In this document: one piece after another, positions 16,576-26,097 of the stretch
How the letters are laid out: each line of letters opens with the position of its first letter
Position numbering within the stretch: the stretch's first letter is position 1
Origin: JBBEAM01 sp942491105
Lineage (GTDB): Bacteria; Pseudomonadota; Alphaproteobacteria; Kiloniellales; DSM-21159
NCBI GenBank assembly: GCA_942491105.1
Contig: CALNZX010000001.1
Location: 867,355 to 931,354, forward strand
Direction of reading: 5' to 3'
Length of the DNA stretch: 64,000 bases
Translations under genes and position numbers: made by a program
Notes under the pieces: generated by a model
The model's database searches: none
What the model saw: the letters and a program-made list of their open reading frames with translations, nothing else
What the model was told of the DNA's origin: nothing

Positions 16576-17118
16576 ATGCAGACTAAAACCCTATGCTTGG
16601 CGGTCCTGATTCAAGGCGAGGCCAGCGGCTACGAGATCAAGAAGGCCCTGGAAGAGGCGCCCTACAACCACTTCCAAGAGACCAGCTTCGGATCGATTTA
16701 CCCCGCCCTGGCCAAGCTGGCGGAAGAAGGCCTGGTGCATTTCCATGAAGAGGCTCAGGACAAGCGGCCCGATAAAAAAGTCTATGCGATCTCGCAAGCC
16801 GGTCGCGCGGCGCTGATCGAGGATCTAAAACAACCGCCGGATCCCGACCGCTATCGCTCCGATTTTCTCTTCGTTCTGTTCCTCGGCAACCTCCTGCCTC
16901 GCGAGCACCTGCTCAAGGTCGTCGATGAGCGGATCGTCTGGTACGAAAACAAGCTGGCGCACATGGCCGACTGTAGCGCGAATCTGGAGGATGCCCCTGT
17001 CAACCAGCGTTTCGTTCACGGCATGGGCGTAGCGGCCTATTCGGCCTGCCTCGACTACCTGAAATCGCACCGCCCCATGCTGGCCGCCGAGAGCCAGGCA
17101 ACGCGCGTAGCAGAATAG
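16576..17118 (+). CDS. PadR family transcriptional regulator
   Basis: A 180-residue PadR regulator. The winged helix spans the first 80 residues: LCLAVLIQGEASGYEIKKAL, then GSIYPALAKLAEEGLVHF and KKVYAISQAGRAALIEDL, followed by a helical C-terminal dimerisation domain of the Vir_act_alpha_C type. ATG 16576 is chosen over GTG 16570 on ribosome binding site spacing (AAGGTG at 16565-16570). It leads an operon with RND efflux genes 12 bases downstream, so it most likely represses that pump and responds to a phenolic or other toxic ligand. Confidence 0.9.
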   Translation: MQTKTLCLAVLIQGEASGYEIKKALEEAPYNHFQETSFGSIYPALAKLAEEGLVHFHEEAQDKRPDKKVYAISQAGRAALIEDLKQPPDPDRYRSDFLFVLFLGNLLPREHLLKVVDERIVWYENKLAHMADCSANLEDAPVNQRFVHGMGVAAYSACLDYLKSHRPMLAAESQATRVAE

Positions 17119-17130
17119 GACGCCGGATTT

Positions 17131-18234
17131 ATGAAGCGCTCACTAATCATCGCGGTTCTTTTCGCAATCGCCGTTATCGTCTGGATCGCTTCGGGCATGA
17201 TCGGCGGTGGCGCCGAAGCGCCGGAAGCCACCAAGGAGCCCGCCAGCCTGGGGGGCGACACGGCCCTCGCGGAAGTGCGCGTTCGCCAGCAAACGGCCCT
17301 GCCCCATACCACGCGCCTCCTGCTGCGCGGCCAAACCGAGGCCGAGCGCAGCGCCACGCTGCGCTCTGAAACCTTTGGCCGCGTCATCGAGGTCCTTGTC
17401 GACGATGGCGAGCGTGTACAGGAGGGCGCTCTCCTGATCCGCATCTTGGATCAAGAACGCAGCGCCGCCCTGGAGGAAGCCAAGGCCCTGCTGGAACAGC
17501 GGCGGATCGAGCTGGCGGCCTCCTCGAAACTGTCCGAGAGCGGATATCGCGCGGAGACTCAGGTCGCCGCGGCGCGCGCCGCTTACCGCACCGCGCAGGC
17601 CCAGGTCGAACAGGCCCAGGCCGCGGTCGACCGGCTCACCATCCTGGCACCCTTCGACGGGCTGCTCGACGAACGCATGGTAGAGGTCGGTGACTATCTC
17701 GACGTTGGCGACAACGTCGCCAAGCTCCTCGATCTCGACCCCATGATCCTCACCGCCGAGGTCAGCGAACGTAATGTCGGCAAGCTCAGGCTGGGCGACC
17801 AGGCCTCGGCGACATTGATCACCGGGCAGCGGGTGACCGGCAACATTTCTCATATCTCGGCCTCGGCGAAGGCTTCGACACGCACCTACCGCGTCGAATT
17901 GCAGGTCGACAATCCCGACATGGCGATCCCCGATGGCATGTCGGCCGAGCTCGACCTGCCGCTCGACAAGGTCATGGCTCACTTGATCTCTCCGGCCATT
18001 CTAACCCTGCGCGAAGACGGCGCCGTGGGGGTCAAGCTGATCGGCCCGAACAACGTAGTGGTTTTCCACCCCGTCGAAATTCTGGAGAACACCGAAGAGG
18101 GCCTCTGGGTGACCGGCATGCCCGATCAGGTTGTCTTGATTACGGTTGGCCAGGAATTCGTTACAGAAGGCGAAACCGTCAAGCCGGTCGATGAGCGCAG
18201 CGTCCAGCAGCAGCAGACGGAACAGACATCGTGA
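17131..18234 (+). CDS. RND efflux periplasmic adaptor subunit (membrane fusion protein)
   Basis: A 367-residue HlyD/AcrA-type adaptor anchored by one N-terminal hydrophobic segment (LIIAVLFAIAVIVWIASGMI). It has the lipoyl halves (GRVIEVLVDDGERVQEGALL and RLTILAPFDGLLDERMVEVG) around an alpha-hairpin rich in Ala/Gln, then a beta-barrel domain. It bridges the inner-membrane pump to an outer membrane channel; no TolC-like gene is in the window. The stop overlaps the pump gene by 4 bases. Confidence 0.92.
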   Translation: MKRSLIIAVLFAIAVIVWIASGMIGGGAEAPEATKEPASLGGDTALAEVRVRQQTALPHTTRLLLRGQTEAERSATLRSETFGRVIEVLVDDGERVQEGALLIRILDQERSAALEEAKALLEQRRIELAASSKLSESGYRAETQVAAARAAYRTAQAQVEQAQAAVDRLTILAPFDGLLDERMVEVGDYLDVGDNVAKLLDLDPMILTAEVSERNVGKLRLGDQASATLITGQRVTGNISHISASAKASTRTYRVELQVDNPDMAIPDGMSAELDLPLDKVMAHLISPAILTLREDGAVGVKLIGPNNVVVFHPVEILENTEEGLWVTGMPDQVVLITVGQEFVTEGETVKPVDERSVQQQQTEQTS

Positions 18235-21200
18235 ACGCCATCATCGACGCCGCGGTCAGCCACTCGCGGACCGTACTGGCCACCCTGCTGATGCTGCTGA
18301 TCGCGGGCACCTTCGCCTACATCAATATCCCCAAGGAAGCCGACCCCGACGTCAACATCCCGATTATCTACGTCGCGATGACGCATAGCGGCATCTCGCC
18401 CCAGGACGCAGAGCGCCTGCTCGTCAAGCCGATGGAGCAGGAGATGACCTCGATTGAGGGCGTGAAGGAGATGCGCTCGATAGCCTATGAGGGCGGCGCC
18501 AACGTGACCTTGGAGTTCGAGGCTGGTTTCGATGTCGATCAGGCGATGCTCGATGTGCGCGAGAAGGTCGATCTCGCGAAACCGGAGCTGCCCGACGAAA
18601 CCGACGAGCCTACGGTCCACGAAGTTAACCTCAGTCTTTTTCCCGTGCTGGTGGTTCAGCTCTCCGGCAACGTTCCCGAACGCACCCTGCTGCAGGCCGC
18701 GCGCAGCCTGCAGGACAGAATCGAATCTATCGGGTCGATCCTGGAAGCCGAGATCGGCGGCGATCGGGACGAACAGGTCGAACTGATCGTCGACCCCTTG
18801 CGGCTGGAAAGCTACAACCTCGATGCCCGCGACATTCTCGCCAGCATCGACCTTTCTAACCGGCTGGTCGCCGCCGGTTCGCTGGACACCGGCGTCGGGC
18901 GCAACTCGGTCAAGGTTCCCGGTCTCTTCGAGACCTTCCAGGACATCCTCGACATGCCGGTCAAAAGCGATGGCGACGCGGTGGTGCGCTTTTCCGATAT
19001 CGGCACGCTGCACGCCACCTTCATCGATCCCGAGGGCTTCGTGCGGATCAATGGACAGCCCGGTCTATCGCTCGAGGTTTCCAAGCGCACCGGCGAAAAC
19101 ATCATCGAAGCCATCGAGGCGGTGAAGGCGGTGGTCGCGGCGGAAAGCCAGTATTGGCCGGATTCGATTCAGGTCAGCTTTAGCCAAGACAAATCCAGCA
19201 ACATCCGGACCATGCTGAGCGACCTGCAAAACAATGTCATCAGCGCCATCGTTCTGGTCATGGTGGTGGTGGTCGCCGCGCTCGGCCTGCGTTCCGCCGC
19301 GCTGGTCGGCATCGCCATTCCCGGTTCCTTCCTGACCGGCATCCTGGTTCTCGCCAGCTTCGGCCTGACCGTGAATATCGTGGTGCTGTTCAGCCTGATC
19401 CTCGCGGTTGGAATGCTGGTCGACGGCGCCATCGTCGTGATCGAATACGCGGACCGCAAAATGAGCGAGGGCCTCGACAAGAAGCAGGCCTACGCCCTCG
19501 CCGCCAAGCGCATGGCCTGGCCGATCATCGCCGCCACGGCAACCACTCTGGCCGCCTTCCTACCGCTTCTGTTCTGGCCCGGTATTGTCGGCGAATTCAT
19601 GAAATTCCTGCCGATCACCTTGATCGCGACCCTCTCAGCGTCGCTGTTCATGGCGCTGATTTTCATTCCGACGCTCGGCGCTCATTTCGGCCGGGCGGGC
19701 GGCGCCGCCGATCCGGAGAAAATGCGTGCGCTGCGGGCCGGCGAAGAAGCCAGTATCGACGAGATCGGCGGCTTCACCGGCCGCTATGTCCGCGTCCTGC
19801 GCAAGGCCTTGAAGCACCCGGGCAAGGTTGTGATTGCCGCGGTCATGCTGCTGGTCGGCGTGCAGGTCGCCTACGGCGTCTTTGGCCGAGGTGTCGAGTT
19901 TTTCCCCAATGTCGAGCCGGACAGCGTCGCGATCTGGGTTCATGGACGGGGCAATCTTTCGGTCGAGGAGCGCGACGATCTCCTGCGCCAGGTCGAGGAC
20001 CAGATCTTGGCGCTACAGCAGGATAAGCAAGAATTTCACGCGATCTACTCGCGCTCCGTCGCCGCCTCCGGGCGGGAAAACGCTGACGAGCCGGAAGATC
20101 TGATCGGCCGTATTCAGCTCGAGTTCGTCGATTGGTTCGCCCGCCGCGACGCCGAATCGATCATTGCCGAGATCCGGGAACGCACGAACCACCTCGCCGG
20201 CATCCATGTCGAGGCCCGTCAGCAGGAAGCCGGGCCACCGGTCGGCAAGCCGATTCAGATTCAAGTCGCCTCCAACGATCCGGCGCTGCTCGAGCCCGTG
20301 GCGGATCGGATCGTCGCCAAGATGCATGAACTCGGCGGCTTCATCGATATCGAGGACGGTCGGCCCATTCCCGGTATCGATTGGGTGCTGGAGGTCGACC
20401 GCGCCCAGGCCGACAAGTTCGATGTCGATATCGCGCTGATCGGCTCCTACGTGCAGATGGTCACACGTGGCCTGGAAGTCAGCGACTTCCGCCCCGACAC
20501 CAGCGATGACGAGGTCAAGATCATGCTGCGTCTGCCGCAGCGCTACCGCAATCTCGATCAGCTCGACCGCATTCGCGTCCAGACCAACGTCGGACTGGTG
20601 CCAATCTCCAATTTCGTAACCCGCAAGGCCGAACCCAGCGTGTCTTTGCTCAATCGCGTCGACGGCAGCCGTGTGATGACGGTCAAGGCCGAGGTCGGCA
20701 TCGATCCAGCGACCGGCGCGCCCTACCTCGTCGACACCAAGGTGCAGGAACTCAAGGCCGCGTTTTCAAACGTCGCGGTGGACCCGCAGGTCAGCGTCAC
20801 CTTCAAGGGCGAGGACGAGGAGCAGAAGGAGGCACAGGCCTTCCTGTCCAAGGCCTTCGTGGTCGCGTTGTTCCTAATGGCCTTGATCCTGGTTACCCAG
20901 TTCAACTCCTTCTACAGCGCCTTCCTGATACTCTCGGCGGTGATCATGTCGACCATCGGCGTGATGATCGGTCTGCTGGTGATCGGCCAGCCCTTCGGCA
21001 TCGTAATGTCGGGAATCGGTGTGATCGCGCTGGCCGGGATCGTGGTCAACAACAACATCGTGCTGATCGATACCTACGACCGCCTAAAGCTCGAAACCGA
21101 GGATCAGATCGAGGCAATCCTGCGCACCGGGGCGCAGCGCTTGCGGCCAGTCCTGCTGACCACGGTAACCACGATCCTGGGTCTGATGCCCATGGTGCTG

Positions 21201-21464
21201 GGGGCCAATGTCGACTTCGTCAACCGCATCGTCCAGGTCGGCGCGCCGTCGACTCAGTGGTGGTCGCAGCTTTCCACGGCGATCGTCTTTGGGCTCGGCT
21301 TCGCGACCTTACTGACGCTGATCTTCACACCCTGCGCGCTGATGCTGCGTGTCAATGTCCGGAATTGGCGCAGGGCACGGCGCGCGCGCAAGCAGCAGCG
21401 CCGTGACGCGGATATCCCGCGGCAGGACGGCGGCGGAAATCCGGTCGGTCAAGCGGCTGAGTAG
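18231..21464 (+). CDS. RND efflux transporter permease (AcrB/MdtB-like)
   Basis: A 1077-residue inner-membrane RND pump with the duplicated layout of this superfamily: a first transmembrane helix near residues 10-28, a large periplasmic loop, helices 2-6 from about 335, a second loop from about 565, and helices 8-12 at the end. The proton-relay motif VGMLVDGAIVVIEYADRK (central Asp) is present, and GIVVNNNIVLIDTYDR marks the second repeat. Substrates of the pump cannot be read. It starts with a GTG overlapping the adaptor stop codon. Confidence 0.94.
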   Translation: MNAIIDAAVSHSRTVLATLLMLLIAGTFAYINIPKEADPDVNIPIIYVAMTHSGISPQDAERLLVKPMEQEMTSIEGVKEMRSIAYEGGANVTLEFEAGFDVDQAMLDVREKVDLAKPELPDETDEPTVHEVNLSLFPVLVVQLSGNVPERTLLQAARSLQDRIESIGSILEAEIGGDRDEQVELIVDPLRLESYNLDARDILASIDLSNRLVAAGSLDTGVGRNSVKVPGLFETFQDILDMPVKSDGDAVVRFSDIGTLHATFIDPEGFVRINGQPGLSLEVSKRTGENIIEAIEAVKAVVAAESQYWPDSIQVSFSQDKSSNIRTMLSDLQNNVISAIVLVMVVVVAALGLRSAALVGIAIPGSFLTGILVLASFGLTVNIVVLFSLILAVGMLVDGAIVVIEYADRKMSEGLDKKQAYALAAKRMAWPIIAATATTLAAFLPLLFWPGIVGEFMKFLPITLIATLSASLFMALIFIPTLGAHFGRAGGAADPEKMRALRAGEEASIDEIGGFTGRYVRVLRKALKHPGKVVIAAVMLLVGVQVAYGVFGRGVEFFPNVEPDSVAIWVHGRGNLSVEERDDLLRQVEDQILALQQDKQEFHAIYSRSVAASGRENADEPEDLIGRIQLEFVDWFARRDAESIIAEIRERTNHLAGIHVEARQQEAGPPVGKPIQIQVASNDPALLEPVADRIVAKMHELGGFIDIEDGRPIPGIDWVLEVDRAQADKFDVDIALIGSYVQMVTRGLEVSDFRPDTSDDEVKIMLRLPQRYRNLDQLDRIRVQTNVGLVPISNFVTRKAEPSVSLLNRVDGSRVMTVKAEVGIDPATGAPYLVDTKVQELKAAFSNVAVDPQVSVTFKGEDEEQKEAQAFLSKAFVVALFLMALILVTQFNSFYSAFLILSAVIMSTIGVMIGLLVIGQPFGIVMSGIGVIALAGIVVNNNIVLIDTYDRLKLETEDQIEAILRTGAQRLRPVLLTTVTTILGLMPMVLGANVDFVNRIVQVGAPSTQWWSQLSTAIVFGLGFATLLTLIFTPCALMLRVNVRNWRRARRARKQQRRDADIPRQDGGGNPVGQAAE

Positions 21465-21485
21465 CAGGCCGCGCGGCCGCCGCGT

Positions 21486-22790
21486 TCAGTTGGTTTGTGG
21501 CACCACGAAGATCTGGCCGGGATAGATCAAGTCTGGATCGCGAATCTGATCCTGGTTGGCTTGATAGATCACGCTGTAGCGCACGCCCTCGCCCAGGGTT
21601 CCTCGCGCGATACGCCAGAGGCTGTTGCCGGGCTGCACGATGACGAACTTCTCGTCTGGCAAGCTGGCCCGCGCGAACTCGACGCGCGAGAACGGCGTTT
21701 CGACCCGCGCCAGGACCTCGCCCTCGGAAGTCACCAGATCGGCGCGTAGCTGATAGATCCCGAAGGGAACCTCCCGGGCCACGGTATAGGACCAGCGGCC
21801 ATCGGAATCCGTGACCGTCTCGCCAAGCAGCTCGTTGTCCAGATAGAGCCGGATGGTGCTCTCCGGCGTGGCGCGCCCGCTGACGGTGATCCCACCATCG
21901 TCACCGTAGTCGACAGCCTCCAGGACCAGATCGCCCTCGGCAATGCCCTCGCCCTTCGGCGCCTGCAGGACCTGGCTTCCGCCACTGCCCGCGCGTGGCG
22001 CCAGCACCGCGATGGGCGCTTCGGCGGCGGCTTCCGTCTGCTGCGTCTCTGGCACCGACATCACGACGACATCTTCGGACGGGATTTTAAGACCGTCCTG
22101 CCCCTCGGACTCCAAGCTCAGCTCCCGGTTACCGGGGGAAAGCGGCTTTTCGGAAAGAAACACCCATTCGCCGTTGTCATCGGCGATGACGCTGCCCAGG
22201 GGTTTGCCGTTATCGAGCACGGTCACCTTGCTGCCAGGCTCGGCACGGCCGGCGATCACCGTATCGCCCGAGGGCTCCACCCGCACGACATCGAAGCTGG
22301 GCGCCACCGGACCCGGCGCTTCCACTTCTCTCTGCTGAGCGGGCTCGGTGTCCTCGGGCACAGGCGCTTGGGCTTCGCTGCCGCTCGCCACCGGCGCGCT
22401 TGCCTGCTGCTGGGCCGCGCTGTCCTGCGTCGAGCCGTCAGAATCATCGCTGCTGGAGGGTTGAGCGCCGCCGGACGCCGTGGTCTCGGAGGCCGGGGCG
22501 TCTTGCCCCCCGCCTTCCGCCGTCGCATCCGCCGCCGTACCCACCGCTGTGCCTGCCGTATCCTGCGCGGCGTCTCCGCCCGCGGCATCCGTGGCCGTCT
22601 GCATGGCCTGCTGCTCAGGGCTGTCCTTCAGGACGTAGTAGAGAAGAGCTCCGCCAAGGATCACCGTGGCGGCGACAACCAATGAAGTGAGATGCGAACG
22701 TTGCACGCGAAACCCAGCCTTTCCCAGAGAGCAAGTCCAGCTGGGACGGAAACGATCCTGGTCCCGGCTCCTGCTCACATTCCTTATCAT
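21486..22790 (-). CDS. LysM peptidoglycan-binding domain protein, membrane anchored
   Basis: Up to 434 residues. A single transmembrane segment (SLVVAATVILGGALLYYVL) is followed by a long Ala/Ser/Gln/Glu-rich linker of low complexity, then Ig-like modules (PSGDTVIAGRAEPGSKVTV; GGITVSGRATPESTIRLYLD) and a C-terminal LysM (VQPGNSLWRIARGTLGEG through PGQIFVVPQTN). It therefore sits in the inner membrane and reaches into the periplasm to bind peptidoglycan. The start is uncertain: ATG 22790 has no ribosome binding site, while a GTG at 22706 begins right before the membrane segment. It converges on the RND pump. Confidence 0.8.
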   Translation of the reverse strand: MIRNVSRSRDQDRFRPSWTCSLGKAGFRVQRSHLTSLVVAATVILGGALLYYVLKDSPEQQAMQTATDAAGGDAAQDTAGTAVGTAADATAEGGGQDAPASETTASGGAQPSSSDDSDGSTQDSAAQQQASAPVASGSEAQAPVPEDTEPAQQREVEAPGPVAPSFDVVRVEPSGDTVIAGRAEPGSKVTVLDNGKPLGSVIADDNGEWVFLSEKPLSPGNRELSLESEGQDGLKIPSEDVVVMSVPETQQTEAAAEAPIAVLAPRAGSGGSQVLQAPKGEGIAEGDLVLEAVDYGDDGGITVSGRATPESTIRLYLDNELLGETVTDSDGRWSYTVAREVPFGIYQLRADLVTSEGEVLARVETPFSRVEFARASLPDEKFVIVQPGNSLWRIARGTLGEGVRYSVIYQANQDQIRDPDLIYPGQIFVVPQTN

Positions 22791-22952
22791 AGAGGCTGAA
22801 CCAGGACCCGCACTGCTTCTCTGCGCGCTGGACAGACTCTAGGAAACCCCAGCCCTGAAGCCTATACGGGCGATGATATGGGTGCAACGGCGGTAGGAGG
22901 GCGCCGCCGAATCCTTTAAGCTAGCAACATTCAACGCAATCCTGGATTTTCC

Positions 22953-23537
22953 ATGCCCGCCATGAGCGCCCTCTGTGTCTATTGCGCCGCCTCGCAGCGG
23001 AGCGACCCGCATTATCGCGCGACCGCCGCCTTGCTCGGCCGCCGCGCGGCCGAGCAAGGCGTAGAAATCGTTTATGGCGGCGGACAGGTGGGGCTGATGG
23101 GCGCTGTCGCCGACGCCGCCCTGGCCGCGGGCGGTCAAGTCACCGGCATCATTCCAGAGCATCTGATGGCCAAGGAGCTTGGCCACGGCATGGTGACGGA
23201 CCTGGTGGTTGTCGACTCCATGCACGCGCGCAAGCGCGAGATGTTCGAGCGCTCCGATGCCTTCGTCATTCTGCCCGGCGGCCTGGGAACCCTCGATGAA
23301 ACCTTCGAGATTCTGACTTGGCGGCAGCTCGGTCTCCATGAAAAGCCGATCGTTCTGCTGAACGACCGCGGGTATTGGCAGCCGCTGCTCGATCTTATCG
23401 CGCATCAAGTCCGGGAGAACTTCGTGCGCCCGGAGCATGCCAGCCAGCTGCGCGTCGTGGACAGCGTGGAAGGCCTTTTCGAGTTGCTGCAAGCGCTTCC
23501 CGCGCAACAGGGCAGCAGCGACACCGGGCGCTTCTAA
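22953..23537 (+). CDS. LOG family protein (TIGR00730; nucleoside 5'-monophosphate phosphoribohydrolase)
   Basis: A 194-residue Rossmann-fold LOG protein. It carries YGGGQVGLMGAVADAALAAGG near the N-terminus and the hallmark PGGLGTLDETFEILTWRQLG (PGGxGTxxE) with the catalytic Arg/Glu pair. Family members hydrolyse cytokinin-type or other nucleoside monophosphates to base plus ribose 5-phosphate. It lies 150 bases before icd on the same strand without obvious functional link. Confidence 0.9.
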   Translation: MPAMSALCVYCAASQRSDPHYRATAALLGRRAAEQGVEIVYGGGQVGLMGAVADAALAAGGQVTGIIPEHLMAKELGHGMVTDLVVVDSMHARKREMFERSDAFVILPGGLGTLDETFEILTWRQLGLHEKPIVLLNDRGYWQPLLDLIAHQVRENFVRPEHASQLRVVDSVEGLFELLQALPAQQGSSDTGRF

Positions 23538-23687
23538 GCGCCCGTTCGCGCGCCCCGCCGCCGGCCAGCTTGCACCCCTGGAAAACAATGCTATTGTGCC
23601 GCCGACCCCGCGCCGGCAACCCGGGACCCCGGTCCCCTCGCAGCTGGTTTCCAGCGCTTTTCCCGACCCGATTTCACGGATCGATAC

Positions 23688-24908
23688 ATGCCAAAGATCG
23701 CAGTTAAGAATCCCATCGTGGAGCTCGATGGAGATGAGATGACCCGGATTATCTGGGACTTCATCAAGGAAAAGCTCATCCGCCCCTATCTCGATATCGA
23801 TCTCAAGTACTACGACCTGGGTATCGAGAAGCGCGACGAGACCGACGACCAGATCACCGTAGACGCCGCCAAGGCGATCCAGCAGTACGGCGTCGGCGTC
23901 AAGTGCGCGACCATCACGCCGGACGAAGCCCGGGTCGAGGAGTTCGACCTCAAGAAGATGTGGCGCTCCCCGAACGGGACGATCCGCAACATCCTCGGCG
24001 GCACCGTCTTCCGCGAGCCGATCATCTGCCGCAACGTGCCGCGGCTGGTCCCCGGCTGGACCCAGCCGATCGTCATCGGCCGCCATGCCTTCGGCGACCA
24101 GTACCGCGCCACCGACGTCAAGATTCCCGGCCCCGGCAAGCTGAAAATGGTCTACGAGCCCGCCGATGGCGGGGAGTCCGTGGTCTACGAAGTCCACGAC
24201 TTTCCGGAGTCGGGCGTGGCCATGTCGATGTACAACCACGACGAATCCATCCGCGGCTTTGCCCGGGCCTGCATGAACTACGGCCTGATGCGCGGCTGGC
24301 CGGTCTACCTCTCGACCAAGAACACGATCCTCAAGGCCTACGACGGCCGCTTCAAGGATCTCTTCCAGGAAGTATTCGATAGCGAGTTCAAGGACGCCTT
24401 CGAGGCCAAGAAGCTGACCTACGAGCACCGCCTGATCGACGACATGGTCGCCTGCGCCATGAAGTGGAACGGCGGCTATGTCTGGGCCTGCAAGAACTAC
24501 GACGGCGACGTGCAGTCCGACACCGTCGCCCAGGGTTTCGGCTCGCTCGGCCTGATGACTTCCGTGCTGATGACGCCGGACGGCAAGACGGTCGAGGCCG
24601 AGGCGGCCCATGGCACGGTCACGCGCCACTATCGCCAGCATCAGGAAGGCCGGGAGACCTCGACCAACCCGATCGCCTCGATCTTCGCCTGGACCCGCGG
24701 CCTGAAGTATCGCGGCGAATTCGATGGCACCCCCGAGGTGACGAAGTTCGCCGAGGCGCTGGAAGCGGTGTGCATCGAAACCGTCGAGGGCGGCGACATG
24801 ACCAAGGACCTCGCCCTGCTGATCAGCCCGGACCAGAACTGGCTGACCACGAGCCAGTTCCTCGACAAGCTCGACGAGAACCTCTCCGCAAGGATGCAGA
24901 AGTGGTGA
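23688..24908 (+). CDS. icd: NADP-dependent isocitrate dehydrogenase
   Basis: A 406-residue homodimeric, eukaryotic-type isocitrate dehydrogenase: VELDGDEMTRIIWDFIKEKL, SPNGTIRNILGGTVFREPI and AAHGTVTRHYRQHQEGRETS (NADP-contact region) are conserved. It makes 2-oxoglutarate, CO2 and NADPH in the TCA cycle. Codons are strongly biased to C/G-ending forms, as expected for a highly expressed gene. Its stop codon overlaps the GTG of the next gene. Confidence 0.96.
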   Translation: MPKIAVKNPIVELDGDEMTRIIWDFIKEKLIRPYLDIDLKYYDLGIEKRDETDDQITVDAAKAIQQYGVGVKCATITPDEARVEEFDLKKMWRSPNGTIRNILGGTVFREPIICRNVPRLVPGWTQPIVIGRHAFGDQYRATDVKIPGPGKLKMVYEPADGGESVVYEVHDFPESGVAMSMYNHDESIRGFARACMNYGLMRGWPVYLSTKNTILKAYDGRFKDLFQEVFDSEFKDAFEAKKLTYEHRLIDDMVACAMKWNGGYVWACKNYDGDVQSDTVAQGFGSLGLMTSVLMTPDGKTVEAEAAHGTVTRHYRQHQEGRETSTNPIASIFAWTRGLKYRGEFDGTPEVTKFAEALEAVCIETVEGGDMTKDLALLISPDQNWLTTSQFLDKLDENLSARMQKW

Positions 24909-25480
24909 GCCGGCGGGGTTTCCTCGCCAAGCTCTGCGGTCTGTGTCTCGGCGCCTTGTTGCTGACCGCGCCAGGCGCCGCCCTGGCCCAGACCGCCGGC
25001 GATCCCGAGAACACGCTGGTGCTGGAGCTGAAAAGCGGCAAGGTGCTGATCAAGCTGCTGCCGGACCTGGCGCCCAAGCATGTCGAGCGGATCAAGACCC
25101 TTGTGCGGGAAGGCTTCTACGACGGAGTCGTCTGGCACCGCGTCATGGAAGGCTTCATGGCTCAGACCGGTGACCCCACGGGAACCGGCCGGGGCGGTTC
25201 CGAACTGCCCGATCTGGAGGCCGAGTTCTCGAACGCAGCCTTCGAGCGCGGCATCGTCGGCATGGCGCGAACCTCCGATCCCGACAGCGCCAACAGCCAG
25301 TGGTTCGTGATGTTCGACCGCGCGCCCAACCTGGACCGCAACTACACGATCTGGGGCCGGGTGATCGAGGGCATGGAGCATATCGACGCGATCAAGAAGG
25401 CCCCGACGGGAAGCCGCAGCGGCGCCGTCGAGAACCCCGACAAGATCCTCAGCCTGAAAGTCCTGGCCGACCTACCCTGA
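24905..25480 (+). CDS. exported peptidyl-prolyl cis-trans isomerase (cyclophilin)
   Basis: A 191-residue cyclophilin starting at a GTG that overlaps the icd stop (GTGA). The N-terminus is a signal peptide (VSRRGFLAKLCGLCLGALLL, cleavage near ALAQ); the RRGF motif resembles a Tat signal, though Sec export is equally possible. The catalytic fold shows FYDGVVWHRVMEGFMAQTGD, NSQWFVMFDRAP and the YTIWGRVIEGMEHID block. It likely assists folding in the periplasm. A much longer frame upstream in the same register overlaps icd and is non-coding. Confidence 0.9.
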   Translation: MSRRGFLAKLCGLCLGALLLTAPGAALAQTAGDPENTLVLELKSGKVLIKLLPDLAPKHVERIKTLVREGFYDGVVWHRVMEGFMAQTGDPTGTGRGGSELPDLEAEFSNAAFERGIVGMARTSDPDSANSQWFVMFDRAPNLDRNYTIWGRVIEGMEHIDAIKKAPTGSRSGAVENPDKILSLKVLADLP

Positions 25481-25502
25481 TCTCACTTTAAGGAGCCGCC
25501 CC

Positions 25503-25988
25503 ATGGCCGCTACGCAGAATGAAGACACCCTGGTTCTTGAACTCGAGCACGGCACCGTGGAAATTGCTCTACGCCCCGATCTCGCGCCGAAACACGTCGC
25601 GCGCGTCAAGGAGCTGACCCGCCAGGGTTTCTACGATGGAATCGTGTTTCACCGGGTCATGGAAGGCTTCATGGCCCAAACCGGCGACCCCACCGGCACC
25701 GGCACCGGCGGCTCCGGCCAGAATATCGAGGCGGAGTTCAGTGACGCCAATTTCGGGCGCGGTACAGTCGGCGCGGCGCGGGCGCAAAACCCCAACAGCG
25801 CCGATAGCCAGTGGTTCATCTGCTTTGACGACGCAAGCTTTCTCAACGGTCAGTACACCGTCTGGGGCGAAGTCGTCAGCGGCATGGAGGCCGTCGATAA
25901 AATCAAGAAGGCGCCGCCGGAAGATCGCAATGGCACCGTGATAGACCCCGATGCGATCAAGACCCTGAGAGTAAAAGCCGACATCTAG
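25503..25988 (+). CDS. cytosolic peptidyl-prolyl cis-trans isomerase (cyclophilin)
   Basis: A 161-residue cyclophilin without signal peptide, the cytosolic partner of the exported paralogue just upstream. FYDGIVFHRVMEGFMAQTGD, SQWFICFDDASFLNGQYTVW and GEVVSGMEAVDKIKKAP mark the fold; the catalytic Arg is in FHRV. An AAGGAG ribosome binding site precedes ATG. The tandem exported/cytosolic cyclophilin pair is common in alphaproteobacteria. Confidence 0.94.
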   Translation: MAATQNEDTLVLELEHGTVEIALRPDLAPKHVARVKELTRQGFYDGIVFHRVMEGFMAQTGDPTGTGTGGSGQNIEAEFSDANFGRGTVGAARAQNPNSADSQWFICFDDASFLNGQYTVWGEVVSGMEAVDKIKKAPPEDRNGTVIDPDAIKTLRVKADI

Positions 25989-26049
25989 ACATCGAGGCTG
26001 CCCCCGGCCCTCTTGTAGGCTGCGGCGGCCAGGTTCGCGGACGGTACGA

Positions 26050-26080
26050 AAAGGGCGGCCCAGGTGCCGCCCTTTATTTT
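26050..26080. terminator. bidirectional rho-independent terminator
   Basis: AAAGGGCGGC (26050-26059) pairs with GCCGCCCTTT (26066-26075), 6-base loop, followed by ATTTT; the opposite strand also gets a T run. It lies between the converging cyclophilin and alaS genes. Confidence 0.85.
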
Positions 26081-26097
26081 GTGTATTTTGTGCCTGC